The position numbers and the translations under genes were made by a program. From the NCBI GenBank assembly GCA_964440935.1, contig CAYTTY010000031.1:1-48662 (forward strand): a stretch of 48,662 bases of DNA, written 5' to 3'. Origin of the DNA: WJJR01 sp964440935 (lineage in GTDB: Bacteria; Zixibacteria; MSB-5A5; WJJR01). Positions 10,691 through 18,049 of this stretch are shown here, in pieces. Numbering within the stretch: the first letter of the stretch is position 1; the number at the start of each line of letters is the position of its first letter. The notes beneath the pieces are model-generated. The model saw nothing but the letters and a program-made list of their open reading frames with translations, ran no database searches and had not been told where the DNA came from.

Positions 10691-11419
10691 ATGACAGATG
10701 CATTCGACAACGTGTATGCCGATGACCAGCGGGCGGAATCGTACGCCAAGCTCGAGTTTCCGGGGACATACTATCTCGCGTATCGCGACATTCCGGAATT
10801 GCTGAAGACACATGTCACCGGACGCAAGGCGTTGGATTTCGGCTGCGGCACCGGGCGGTCGACGCGGTTCTTGAAGACACTCGGTTTCGACGCGATCGGT
10901 GTCGACATTTCAGCTGATATGGTGGCACGGGCGCAGCATCTAGATGCGGATGGTGAATATCGTGTCATCGCCGATGGTGATTTCTCGTCGCTTCCGGTCA
11001 ATGGTTTCGATGCCATTCTGGCCGCGTTCACCTTTGACAACATCCCGACATATGAGAAGAAGGTGCAGCTGTTCGCCGGCCTGCGTGATTTGTTGACCGA
11101 TCACGGACGAATCATCAATCTGGTATCGTCGCCGGAAATTTATACTCACGAGTGGGCGTCATTCACGACGCGTGACTTTCCCGAGAACCGCGTCGCGACA
11201 TCAGGCGACCGTGTGAAGATCATCATGACCGACGTCGACGACCAGCGTCCGGTGGAAGACATCCTCTGGACGGAGAAGTCGCATCGCGAAGTCTATGCTG
11301 AATCCGGCCTGACTGTTTTGGAGACGCGCCGGCCGCTGGCTACAGATGATGAGCCCTATGAGTGGGTGAATGAGACAAGCATTGCGCCGTGGACGATTTA
11401 TGTGTTGGGGAAGAGTTGA
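10691..11419 (+). CDS. Class I SAM-dependent methyltransferase
   Basis: Small soluble methyltransferase of 242 aa. The SAM-binding Rossmann motif I is ALDFGCGTGRSTRFL (about residues 47-61), followed by the acidic end of strand 2, GVDIS, and later motif DAILAAFTFDNIP. A start at ATG 10691 (MTDAFDNVYADDQRAESYAKLEFPGTYYL) matches the usual N-terminus of this group; the frame is open further upstream but without sense. The substrate is unknown; the domain resembles type-11/25 methyltransferases. A hairpin (11440-11466) follows 20 bases after the stop. Confidence 0.85.
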   Translation: MTDAFDNVYADDQRAESYAKLEFPGTYYLAYRDIPELLKTHVTGRKALDFGCGTGRSTRFLKTLGFDAIGVDISADMVARAQHLDADGEYRVIADGDFSSLPVNGFDAILAAFTFDNIPTYEKKVQLFAGLRDLLTDHGRIINLVSSPEIYTHEWASFTTRDFPENRVATSGDRVKIIMTDVDDQRPVEDILWTEKSHREVYAESGLTVLETRRPLATDDEPYEWVNETSIAPWTIYVLGKS

Positions 11420-11439
11420 TGAGGTTTTGACATACGTGG

Positions 11440-11466
11440 CCCTGATGGCGCCTTTTGACATCAGGG
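11440..11466 (+). terminator. Short hairpin after the methyltransferase gene
   Basis: CCCTGATG (11440-11447) and CATCAGGG (11459-11466) form a perfect 8-bp stem around an 11-base loop. There is no T-run after it, so it is a candidate rather than a clear intrinsic terminator. Confidence 0.4.
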
Positions 11467-11551
11467 TGAAGCGGAACTGACCTTCAGCGGGTGGCTCTGG
11501 CCATAGAGATTCGAGTGCATTATTCGTTCGGTTGTCTTCAATCGTGTTGTA

Positions 11552-11570
11552 CCCACAGCAGAGCTGTGGG
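11552..11570. repeat. 19-base palindrome (family E)
   Basis: CCCACAGC-AGA-GCTGTGGG is a perfect 8-3-8 palindrome. A sister copy at 17929-17947 has the same architecture and nearly the same arms, and a more complex relative lies at 13852-13894. All are in gaps beyond gene ends, as REP-like sequences usually are. Confidence 0.5.
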
Positions 11571-11622
11571 GTGCCCTGTGGCGGTGCTGGTATACAGGCG
11601 CGGTGATGAGTAGGAAGTGATT

Positions 11623-11723
11623 CAAGGGCGAGGCTCCTGCCGAGCACTGGCACGAAAGCCTCTTGAATGCAGGACATATCTCCAAGCCAGTGGGACAAGT
11701 GTTCGCCGGGAGGCTCGCCCTTG
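11623..11723. repeat. Long imperfect hairpin repeat (family D, copy 2)
   Basis: Arms 11623-11648 and 11698-11723 are inverted copies with a few mismatches, with a nested CACTGGC/GCCAGTG pair at 11645-11651 and 11686-11692. The arms resemble those of the 254-329 element (GGCTCC-GCCGAGCACT). Together with 11440-11466 and 11552-11570 this accounts for most of the 328-base gap 11420-11747, which has no supported gene. Confidence 0.6.
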
Positions 11724-11747
11724 TTCTATCGCCCTCCCAATGCGACA

Positions 11748-12275
11748 TCATTCCAACTCCACACCCAGCCCATCGGCGATGCGATTGACGAAGGCGTAAT
11801 AGGCGGCTATGGCACAAATGTCATGGATGGCGCGATCATCGAAACCGTGTGTACGGAGATGATCGATGTCGTCGGTGGTGATCGTATTCGGATGTTGGGT
11901 TAGTTTCGCGACGTAGTCCAGCATGGCACGGTCGACCGGTGTGGTGTTGGCCGTGCGGTAGTCGGTCGTCAGTGCGTCGATCAGTGTCTTCTGCTCCGAC
12001 TCGTTCACTTTCTGCGCAGCCAACTGCCGACGGAGCCCCGCTCCGTGATGATGAATTCAGTAGCGACATTCGTTGATGGCCGAGACCACCACTGCGATCA
12101 TCTCCCGCTGTACGCGGGTGAGAGGGCTGCGTCCGGCCATGAGTTCCCGATACATCTCGTAATGATGTCTCATCGTGCGGCTGTGAATGCCGTGGATGCG
12201 GATGATGTTGTCGCGGGCGGGGACTTGGTCGGATTCGGGAATGTCATTGTCGTCAACGTATCGGATAAACGCCAT
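11748..12275 (-). CDS. AhpD-like peroxidase-related protein with in-frame TGA (candidate selenoprotein)
   Basis: Carboxymuconolactone decarboxylase/AhpD-like fold, the 'peroxidase-related' subfamily, expected to act as a thiol-dependent peroxide reductase or disulfide partner in the cytosol. From ATG 12275 (GGAGG at 12281-12285, 5-base spacer) the frame reads MAFIRYVDDNDIPES ... VVVSAINECRY, meets TGA at 12059-12057, and continues in the same frame as IHHHGAGLRRQLAAQKV to a TAA-type end at 11748, 175 residues in all. Family members have NxCxYCxxHH here, so the TGA replaces exactly the second Cys of CxxC (Cys70, residue 73). The sequence after the TGA is intact and family-like. A SECIS-like hairpin follows. 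The alternative is a simple nonsense mutation. No selA/selB/selC genes lie in the window to confirm decoding. Confidence 0.75.
12030..12046 (-). promoter_or_regulatory. Candidate bacterial SECIS hairpin
   Basis: Read on the minus strand after the TGA (12059-12057), ACGGAGC-GGG-GCTCCGT forms a perfect 7-bp stem with a GGG loop. The apical loop begins 17 bases after the TGA. Published consensus for bacterial SECIS elements (short stem, loop about 16-37 bases past UGA, a G in the first two loop positions) is met. The hairpin lies within codons for HGAGLRR, so it could be coincidental coding sequence. Confidence 0.55.
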
Positions 12276-12424
12276 TATCGCCTCCGGATCATCTGCAGGA
12301 AACTATGGAACAGCCCATTACCACAAGTACACAAAAGAACGTGCCATTGACGTTCATCGGACGTGAGTTCATCGCGACGATGCAACATCAGTGGCACGCT
12401 CTATCGATTACGGTTGCGCGGTGT

Positions 12425-13726
12425 CTACAGCTTCACCAATTCCACCCGGCGATTGTTCTGTCGCCCTTCAGGGGTGTCATTGGAATCGACGGGCTTGCTC
12501 TCGCCGAAGCCATCGGTCTGTAAGCGGTCCTCAGCAATACCGTACTCGCTGCAAATATACGTCTTCACCGCGGCGGCGCGTTTTTTGCTTAATCCCTGGT
12601 TGTAGGCATCGTCGCCTTGATTATCGGTGTGCCCTTCAATCAGCAGTTTGAGGTCGGCGTGCTGATCGAGCATCTTGCCAATCTCTTTCAGCGTCGGTGT
12701 GGATTCCGGACGGATTACGTCGCTGCCCGAATCGAAATAGATCCCTCGTGTGGCGACGCGCCCCTGCGCTTCGAGTTGCTTGTACAGAATGGTCCGTCCG
12801 CCCTCGGCCAGACGGATGTCACGGATGAAGGTCCCCTCACGATCATTGTAGTAGGTGTGGAAGCGGACATTGGTCGTACGAGGAAGCTGAGAATTTGGGA
12901 TATTCGCCACCCGGGTCTCGTCAACATACACCTTCAGGTATCGATCACTCACCATGAGACGCAATTCAACTAAGCCATCGTAATCGAGTCGCTCCTCTGT
13001 GATGCCGCCGTCGCCCTTGCGCTCCACTTTGGCGATGAGCTTGTCGCTGTTGGTACGATGCAACTCGACGCGCTCTGCGGACGAGCTTAATGACTTATCC
13101 CAGTCCGCATCACAGGTGTAGATGTAGAAGTATTGCGCCGTACCGAGATGAAGTCCCATTTCCAATGTGAATTTCTCCGGCAACGAGCGGTCTAATGCGA
13201 TATCAAACTCGGCTTTTCCCGGAATCCGCAGATAGTTCCCGCCATTCCATTCCGCGACTTCCATGTTCCCGGAGACGAACTCCAGCCGGAGGGGGAAGTC
13301 ACCGACGTAATCGTTGGCGAAATCCTCGTAGAAGAGCACGCGATCGCCCGGAACGAAATCGTAGTTGAGCCAGACGCCGGTGCCGGGACGTTCTCCGGCC
13401 ATCTCTCCAGTGGCTTCGGTGCCACCGGTCGGCCTGGATGATTCTGATGCGCTGGGCGCTGACTCGGACTCCGCAGCGTCAGATTCCTTAGCCTCTTCGC
13501 TCGACTTGTCCGAGTCGCCGCTGCCGGTGGCGGCATCGACACCCTTCTCGAATCCCTCGTCGACCGCGTCATCAATGGCCTTGTCGGTTTCTTTGTCGGC
13601 TTTGTCTTCGACTTTCTTCTTGACCTTGTCCTTAAGCGAACCAAACTGGGCTTGTCCCGATACGGGCACCAGAAGCAGTCCCAATGCAAGAGATGCAAAG
13701 ACAGCGAGCTTGACGTAACAGTTCAT
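12425..13726 (-). CDS. OmpA-family protein with C-terminal peptidoglycan-binding domain
   Basis: Cell-envelope protein of 433 aa. A signal peptide (residues 1-27, FASLALGLLLVPVSGQAQ) is followed by a Lys/Glu/Asp-rich helix, probably coiled (KDKVKKKVEDKADKETDKAI), then a Ser/Glu-rich linker (about residues 70-110). A central beta-rich module resembles a laminin-G/concanavalin-like fold (VLFYEDFANDYVGDFPLRLE ... LYKQLEAQGR). The C-terminal OmpA domain (about 325-433) has RGIYFDSGSDVIRPES, the peptidoglycan-contact region LLIEGHTDNQGDD and NNRRVELVKL. GAGGAG precedes the ATG by 6 bases. The likely role is anchoring the outer membrane to the wall; the middle module's ligand is unknown. Confidence 0.88.
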   Translation of the reverse strand: MNCYVKLAVFASLALGLLLVPVSGQAQFGSLKDKVKKKVEDKADKETDKAIDDAVDEGFEKGVDAATGSGDSDKSSEEAKESDAAESESAPSASESSRPTGGTEATGEMAGERPGTGVWLNYDFVPGDRVLFYEDFANDYVGDFPLRLEFVSGNMEVAEWNGGNYLRIPGKAEFDIALDRSLPEKFTLEMGLHLGTAQYFYIYTCDADWDKSLSSSAERVELHRTNSDKLIAKVERKGDGGITEERLDYDGLVELRLMVSDRYLKVYVDETRVANIPNSQLPRTTNVRFHTYYNDREGTFIRDIRLAEGGRTILYKQLEAQGRVATRGIYFDSGSDVIRPESTPTLKEIGKMLDQHADLKLLIEGHTDNQGDDAYNQGLSKKRAAAVKTYICSEYGIAEDRLQTDGFGESKPVDSNDTPEGRQNNRRVELVKL

Positions 13727-13851
13727 TTCAGACTCCTCAACAGGTTAATGTTGGATCACTCCAGAGCGGAAAGTTTGCAATCTTGACCGTGATTGTCAAG
13801 ATAGTCCTGTGGGCTTTCTGCGGGTATTTCACGGAGTGGACGACAGTGCAT

Positions 13852-13894
13852 CCCACAGCAGTTCGACTCGGCTCACTGTGAACAGAGCCGTGGG
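13852..13894. repeat. Nested hairpin related to family E palindromes
   Basis: CCCAC (13852-13856) pairs with GTGGG (13890-13894), and inside it CGGCTC (13869-13874) pairs with GAGCCG (13885-13890). The start CCCACAGC and the end GTGGGG resemble the 11552-11570 palindrome. It sits in the 291-base divergent gap between the OmpA-family gene and the DinB gene, where nothing else is identifiable. Confidence 0.4.
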
Positions 13895-14017
13895 GTATCA
13901 TGTTTGGGGGGCAAAACATCATACCGACATCACATGTCCCGCCCGAACAGAATGATTGCATTCGCTGTTCATTCGCGCCACCATGCATCGTCAATTGACT
14001 TTAACCATGAGGATAAT

Positions 14018-14566
14018 ATGCCCGAATCAACCGATCTGTTCAAACACGCACTCAAATCCCAGTTTCACTCGTCGCTGGCGATGCTCAAGCAGGCGATTGA
14101 GGATTGCCCCGGGGATCTGTGGGTGAGTAAAGAATACCTCAACCCGTTTTGGCGCGTCGTCTACCACACGCTGTACTTCGTGCACCTTTACATTCAGCCC
14201 AGTGTGCACGAATTCACTCCGTGGAAACACCACCAGACCGGACTCCAAGACATGGATGATGTTCCGGCGCCACCGGAGTTTCTGGATTGGTTTGAACTGC
14301 CGCACCGTCCCCCGCAAACTGGTGCCCCCCTGACTAAAGAACAGATGCTGGAGTACTGGGCGGTCTGCGACAGTATGATCGATGAGACGGTCGACCGGCT
14401 TGATTTGACCGCAACGGAGAGCGGGTTCAGTTGGTATCGCGTGTCGTTGTTTGAACACAAACTCGTCGCACTTCGCCATATTCATCACCATCTCGGCCAG
14501 TTGATGGACCGGGTGCGGAAACATGCCGACATCGGTATCCGTTGGGTCGGTGCACAAAAGCGGTAG
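14018..14566 (+). CDS. DinB-family protein
   Basis: Four-helix-bundle metalloprotein of the DinB/YfiT-like superfamily, 182 aa. The predicted metal-binding His residues are visible: VYHTLYFVHLY in the second helix and LRHIHHHLGQLMDRVRKH near the end, the usual 'H...HxxxH' arrangement. The start at ATG 14018 follows GAGG at 14009-14012; an upstream extension adds no family-like residues. Members are thiol-dependent (bacillithiol or mycothiol) transferases or of unknown activity; the substrate here is unknown. It is followed after 15 bases by a DoxX-like membrane gene and then a VOC gene, probably one transcript. Confidence 0.82.
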   Translation: MPESTDLFKHALKSQFHSSLAMLKQAIEDCPGDLWVSKEYLNPFWRVVYHTLYFVHLYIQPSVHEFTPWKHHQTGLQDMDDVPAPPEFLDWFELPHRPPQTGAPLTKEQMLEYWAVCDSMIDETVDRLDLTATESGFSWYRVSLFEHKLVALRHIHHHLGQLMDRVRKHADIGIRWVGAQKR

Positions 14567-14581
14567 ATTCGGAGCGACAGG

Positions 14582-15067
14582 ATGACATCACTTCGTGAGT
14601 TCTTTGACCACATCGACCGCCCGATCACGACAGCACTGGCGCGGTATTCGATTCCCACGTTGCGCGTTGCGTTGGGGATCAACTTTTTCTGGTTTGGCGT
14701 ATTGAAGTTCTTCCCGGGGATGAGCCCGGCGCAAGATCTGGCAGCAAAGACGATCCATCTGCTGACATTTGGGGCGATCGAGGCCAAGGTGTCCGTGTTG
14801 ATCCTGGCAGCGTGGGAGTCCGCGATTGGCTTGGGATTGATCTTCGGGCGCTTTTTGCGCACTACATTGCTGCTTCTGATCGTGCAAATGGCCGGCACAG
14901 TCACGCCACTGTTCTTGTTTCCATCGGAGACATTTACCCGGTTTCCATATGCCCCGACTTTGGAAGGCCAGTACATCATCAAGAATCTCGTGCTGATTGC
15001 CGGTGCGTTGGTTGTCGGGTCAACTGTCCGGGGTGCACGAATCCGAGGGTCAGACGAACCGGGATGA
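14582..15067 (+). CDS. DoxX/YkgB-like membrane protein
   Basis: Integral membrane protein of 161 aa with four likely membrane segments: residues about 24-44 (TLRVALGINFFWFGVLKFF), 68-90 (VSVLILAAWESAIGLGLIFG), 93-115 (LRTTLLLLIVQMAGTVTPLF) and 133-152 (YIIKNLVLIAGALVVGS). The sequence EGQYIIKNLVLIAGAL near the end is characteristic of DoxX-related proteins, whose exact function is unsettled (redox or respiratory accessory roles have been proposed). It is preceded by GGAG-type signals 15 bases after the DinB stop. Confidence 0.78.
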   Translation: MTSLREFFDHIDRPITTALARYSIPTLRVALGINFFWFGVLKFFPGMSPAQDLAAKTIHLLTFGAIEAKVSVLILAAWESAIGLGLIFGRFLRTTLLLLIVQMAGTVTPLFLFPSETFTRFPYAPTLEGQYIIKNLVLIAGALVVGSTVRGARIRGSDEPG

Positions 15068-15143
15068 GTGCGACACGAACCAACGGTGTCCGTACGCTGT
15101 TCGTGAATTGTCCTACTGTCAGACATTCACGTTCAAGTTGAGT

Positions 15144-15782
15144 ATGCCACAGTCCGAACTCGATCATCTGGTTGTCACCGCACCGGGATTGTCTGCCGGC
15201 GAAGAGTATGTGGAGCGCATCCTGGGTGTCCGACCGCGGCCAGGCGGGGAACACGAGCAGATGGGGACACACAACAGCCTGCTGCGGCTGAGAGAATCAG
15301 CGTATTTGGAGGTCATTGCGATCAATCCCGATGCACCGAACCCAATGCGACCCCGATGGTTTGGACTTGATGACTTGCTGCACGTCGCCACTCCTCGACT
15401 GACCACTTGGGTGGCTCGTTGCGATGACATTTACGCGGCCGTCGATGCCTCACCGGTTCCGCTCGGGACAGTCCTGCCGATGAGCCGCGGTAATTTGGAA
15501 TGGTTGATCACGGTTCCGGAGGATGGCGGACTGATCATGGATGGCATCGTTCCGACGTTGATTCAGTGGACACGAGGTGGACACCCGGCCACTCACCTGG
15601 GCTCGTCCGGTTGTGTGATAGTCCAACTTCAACTCGCGCATCCGCAGCCGGAGCGTGCCAATGCCTTACTGGCAGCCCTTGGCGTCGAGGTGCTGCCCTT
15701 CGTCCCCCGGGTGAAGCAGAGCAGTCAACCCCGGCTTGAGGCCCGCCTCTGGACATCCAACGGGGAGCGGATTTTGGCCTGA
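15144..15782 (+). CDS. VOC-family protein (glyoxalase-like domain)
   Basis: Soluble 212-residue protein of the glyoxalase-like (PF13468 type) group of the vicinal-oxygen-chelate superfamily. The start LDHLVVTAPGLSAGEEYVER carries the first metal-ligand His (LDHLV), and a later acidic segment YLEVIAINP supplies a likely Glu ligand; the second half begins about residue 150. ATG 15144 starts precisely at the family's LDHLV region; the frame is open further upstream but would overlap the DoxX gene with unrelated sequence. The reaction is not predictable from sequence. It is the third gene of the DinB-DoxX-VOC run. Confidence 0.82.
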   Translation: MPQSELDHLVVTAPGLSAGEEYVERILGVRPRPGGEHEQMGTHNSLLRLRESAYLEVIAINPDAPNPMRPRWFGLDDLLHVATPRLTTWVARCDDIYAAVDASPVPLGTVLPMSRGNLEWLITVPEDGGLIMDGIVPTLIQWTRGGHPATHLGSSGCVIVQLQLAHPQPERANALLAALGVEVLPFVPRVKQSSQPRLEARLWTSNGERILA

Positions 15783-15876
15783 GTCCGGTCGCGTGGAATT
15801 TTCTGGCTGGAGTTTGTGAACGTGATTCCCCCAGCAACATTGTCGTTAGGCCGAGCGTATTTCTGCGAAATGTCTA

Positions 15877-16090
15877 TAGCAATTGTCATAAATCCTTTCC
15901 GTTTGGATCAGGGTGCCACGGGCCTCTTGTGGTGAATCCGCCGTGGCGGATCGAACCATCAGGCCCGTGCGTCCGCGTCTACACAATCCCCCGTCCACGG
16001 GCCTCAAGGGGCGTGGCACCCAGATGTCATCACGATACACACGGTGCCTCGCTTCTCCTTAATCGGGAATTTATAATCGTAACTGCTCTA
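15877..16090. mobile_element. MITE-like element with imperfect terminal repeats
   Basis: The left end TAGCAATTGTCATAAATCC (15877-15895) is partly inverted at the right end (TTATAATCGTAACTGCTCTA, 16071-16090). Inside are inverted GGGTGCCAC and GTGGCACCC, and a perfect small hairpin ATCCGCC-GT-GGCGGAT. Its right part matches the window's first 35 bases. TA at both ends suggests a TA-targeting transposon class (IS630/Tc1-like), an inference. No coding sequence is supported. Confidence 0.55.
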
Positions 16091-16286
16091 ACGCCCGCGA
16101 CGCCGGATGCGGTAGTTCCAGGCTCTATCCACGTGGGACACCTGTTACCAGGTTGCGACGGGCAGCGAACAGATGGCGTCGACAGTGAAATGTTCAAACG
16201 CGGGTGACAATGGCGATGGCGACGGAGACGTGGTTTAGGTCGCGTTCTCGAGTTACGTTTCTGTGTTGGACTCCGGTCAGGGATAA

Positions 16287-16446
16287 TAGCAATTGTCAGA
16301 AGCACTGTCCGATTCCAGCGTGCCGTCATGCGCCCTCGCGTAACGGCTACCTCCCGTACCGACACGGTCCTCACCCGAGGGCGGGTGACGCCTCATATCA
16401 CCACCGTGTTCACTTCAAACGGACAATACTTCTGACAATTGCTCTA
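16287..16446. mobile_element. MITE-like element with perfect 14-bp terminal inverted repeats
   Basis: GCAATTGTCAGAAG at 16289-16302 and CTTCTGACAATTGC at 16429-16442 are perfect inverted repeats, extended by TA at each end. The 160-base element encodes no protein. Its interior is the best copy of repeat family B and matches 7719-7829 in inverse orientation. The last three bases (CTA, 16444-16446) form the stop codon of the minus-strand beta-barrel gene, so the insertion sets or coincides with that gene's end. Confidence 0.72.
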
Positions 16447-17037
16447 ATATACAACGTAGCTGAGAAGGACATTGATATGGGTGTGGTCGAGTCTCGTGCC
16501 GGCCTCCGATTCCTTGGTGCGGCCAGCGCCAATGGAAATACCGACCTGTAGCTGATCGGTGAATTCGTATCCGCCGCCGATTAGCAGTCCGGGGCCGGGA
16601 TCATTCTCATCGCTGAAGCCGACTGCTTCGTGTTCCCATTGAAAGATGTATGCGCCAACACCGACAACCGTGAACACACTAGTTCCCGTCGGACCGAAAT
16701 AGTGGTACCAAGCTGGACCTACAAAGCCCTGTACGACCGAGATGTCCTCGCGCGTTGGGATATCGGCGGAGTAGTTCGTGCCGTTGGCTTCCAGTACGAT
16801 CATGTTCTGATTATCCCACGCATACCCGGCCAAAAACGCTCCACCAAAGCCGGGTGAGTTGCCGCTTACATCAGGGACCGTCTCAAAATCGGCCGCCCAG
16901 CTCGCGTTGGCGGTGACGCCCAGCCCCGCCCCAACGACGACGCCGCGGCGGATGCCATCAAAAGAATTGGCGGTGGGAGTCAGCACGACTGCAACAAGCC
17001 CTGCGAGAACCAAGCGATGGCACACGTTCTTCAACAT
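16444..17037 (-). CDS. Outer-membrane beta-barrel protein
   Basis: Product of 197 aa. A signal peptide (LVLAGLVAVVLTPTANS, about residues 9-25) is followed by alternating amphipathic strands (GVVVGAGLGVTANASWAADF, FGGAFLAGYAWDNQNMIVLE, QLQVGISIGAGRT) and ends INVLLSYVVY with a C-terminal aromatic residue, as BAM substrates do. This suggests a small eight-strand barrel of the OmpX/OmpW-like size class; no ligand or activity can be assigned. The stop codon TAG is contributed by the end of the MITE-like element at 16287-16446, so the native C-terminus may once have differed, although the terminal VVY fits a barrel end. No strong ribosome site is visible. Confidence 0.72.
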   Translation of the reverse strand: MLKNVCHRLVLAGLVAVVLTPTANSFDGIRRGVVVGAGLGVTANASWAADFETVPDVSGNSPGFGGAFLAGYAWDNQNMIVLEANGTNYSADIPTREDISVVQGFVGPAWYHYFGPTGTSVFTVVGVGAYIFQWEHEAVGFSDENDPGPGLLIGGGYEFTDQLQVGISIGAGRTKESEAGTRLDHTHINVLLSYVVY

Positions 17038-17116
17038 TGGATATTCAATCTAATCGATTCATCCCACGCTGGAAAGCCCCTCGACCGTTCCGCTCCAAGA
17101 TTGTACATTCTTAGTC

Positions 17117-17905
17117 ATGAGTGTGTACCGCTGCCATGGACAACCAGTCTATCGGGTTATCGCCGTCCACGGCGGCCCCGGCGCCTGTGGTGAGCTTGGG
17201 CCGGTCGCCTCAGAGCTATCACGGGATATCGGTGTCATCGAATCGCTTCACACCAAGCCGACTGTACGAGGACAACTCAATGAACTCAAACGCACGGCAA
17301 AAGCGGAAGCGGAAGCACCGGTGGTTCTCATCGGTCACTCCTGGGGTGCCTGGCTGAGTACGATGTTTGCCGCCGAAAACGCAGCGCAGGTCTCTAAGCT
17401 CGTCCTCATTGGCAGTGCACCATTCGCTCCGGAATACGCGGAGCAGATCGGTGCCACACGGCTGAGCCGGATGAGTGAAGATGAGCGTGATGAGTTCTTC
17501 CGCTTGGAGCGTGCCATGGAAGACCACGAGGCGGTCGGCAAGAACGAGGAGTTCAGACAATTGGCGCGACTTGTGACACGCGCCGACGCGTATGAGCCGG
17601 TCGATGATGCAAACCACACGCAGCACATCGATTATCGCGTTGACGTTTTTCAAAGTGTGTGGCCGGCCGCGCGACGGATGCGTCAGAACGGCGAGATGCT
17701 AGAGTATCTCGAACGTGTTGAGTGTCCGATCACGGCAATCCACGGTGATCATGATCCACACCCCGCGGAAGGGGTGCAGATGACGCTTGAGGCGTTGCCA
17801 ATCGATAACCGGTTCATTCTCCTAGATCGCTGTGGGCATGCGCCATGGCTGGAACGGTATGCGCGGGATGAGTTCTATCGTGTCCTACGGGATGAACTCT
17901 CCTGA
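17117..17905 (+). CDS. Alpha/beta-fold hydrolase
   Basis: Soluble 262-residue hydrolase with complete machinery: oxyanion-hole motif HGGPG (residues 18-22), nucleophile elbow GHSWGA (about residues 73-78), an acidic residue in IHGDHDPHP and the catalytic His in DRCGHAPWLE. HGGPG is shared with proline iminopeptidase-like and related families, so peptidase, esterase or lactonase activity are all possible. A charged helical cap (ERDEFFRLERAMEDHEAV) lies between strand 6 and the acid. It has no membrane or signal segment and appears monocistronic. Confidence 0.85.
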   Translation: MSVYRCHGQPVYRVIAVHGGPGACGELGPVASELSRDIGVIESLHTKPTVRGQLNELKRTAKAEAEAPVVLIGHSWGAWLSTMFAAENAAQVSKLVLIGSAPFAPEYAEQIGATRLSRMSEDERDEFFRLERAMEDHEAVGKNEEFRQLARLVTRADAYEPVDDANHTQHIDYRVDVFQSVWPAARRMRQNGEMLEYLERVECPITAIHGDHDPHPAEGVQMTLEALPIDNRFILLDRCGHAPWLERYARDEFYRVLRDELS

Positions 17906-17928
17906 CGCAAGCAACGACGTAGCGGTAG

Positions 17929-17947
17929 CTCACAGCTCTGCTGTGAG
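17929..17947. repeat. 19-base palindrome (family E)
   Basis: CTCACAGC-TCT-GCTGTGAG is a perfect 8-3-8 palindrome, paired in design with 11552-11570. It lies 23 bases after the hydrolase stop, between convergent genes, and could work as a bidirectional terminator or REP-like site. The rest of the gap to 18049 shows nothing else recognisable. Confidence 0.5.
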
Positions 17948-18049
17948 ATCCTCTACCATTCACGACAGCCCGTCCAATTGTAGCACGGAAGGTCTCACAG
18001 TTGCCGCCTGGCCCGTTCGACCTTGCTCACGGCAAGCGAGACGGCCATG

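Noticed and set aside
10396..10749. N-terminal extension of the S46 peptidase frame
   Set aside because: The added 118 residues lack a signal peptide and hide the real one; the internal ATG at 10395 has a well-placed GGAGG.
15783..16446. Small plus-strand open frames such as 15929-16207 and 16204-16551
   Set aside because: They lie within MITE-like repeats, lack ribosome sites and show no protein-like composition.
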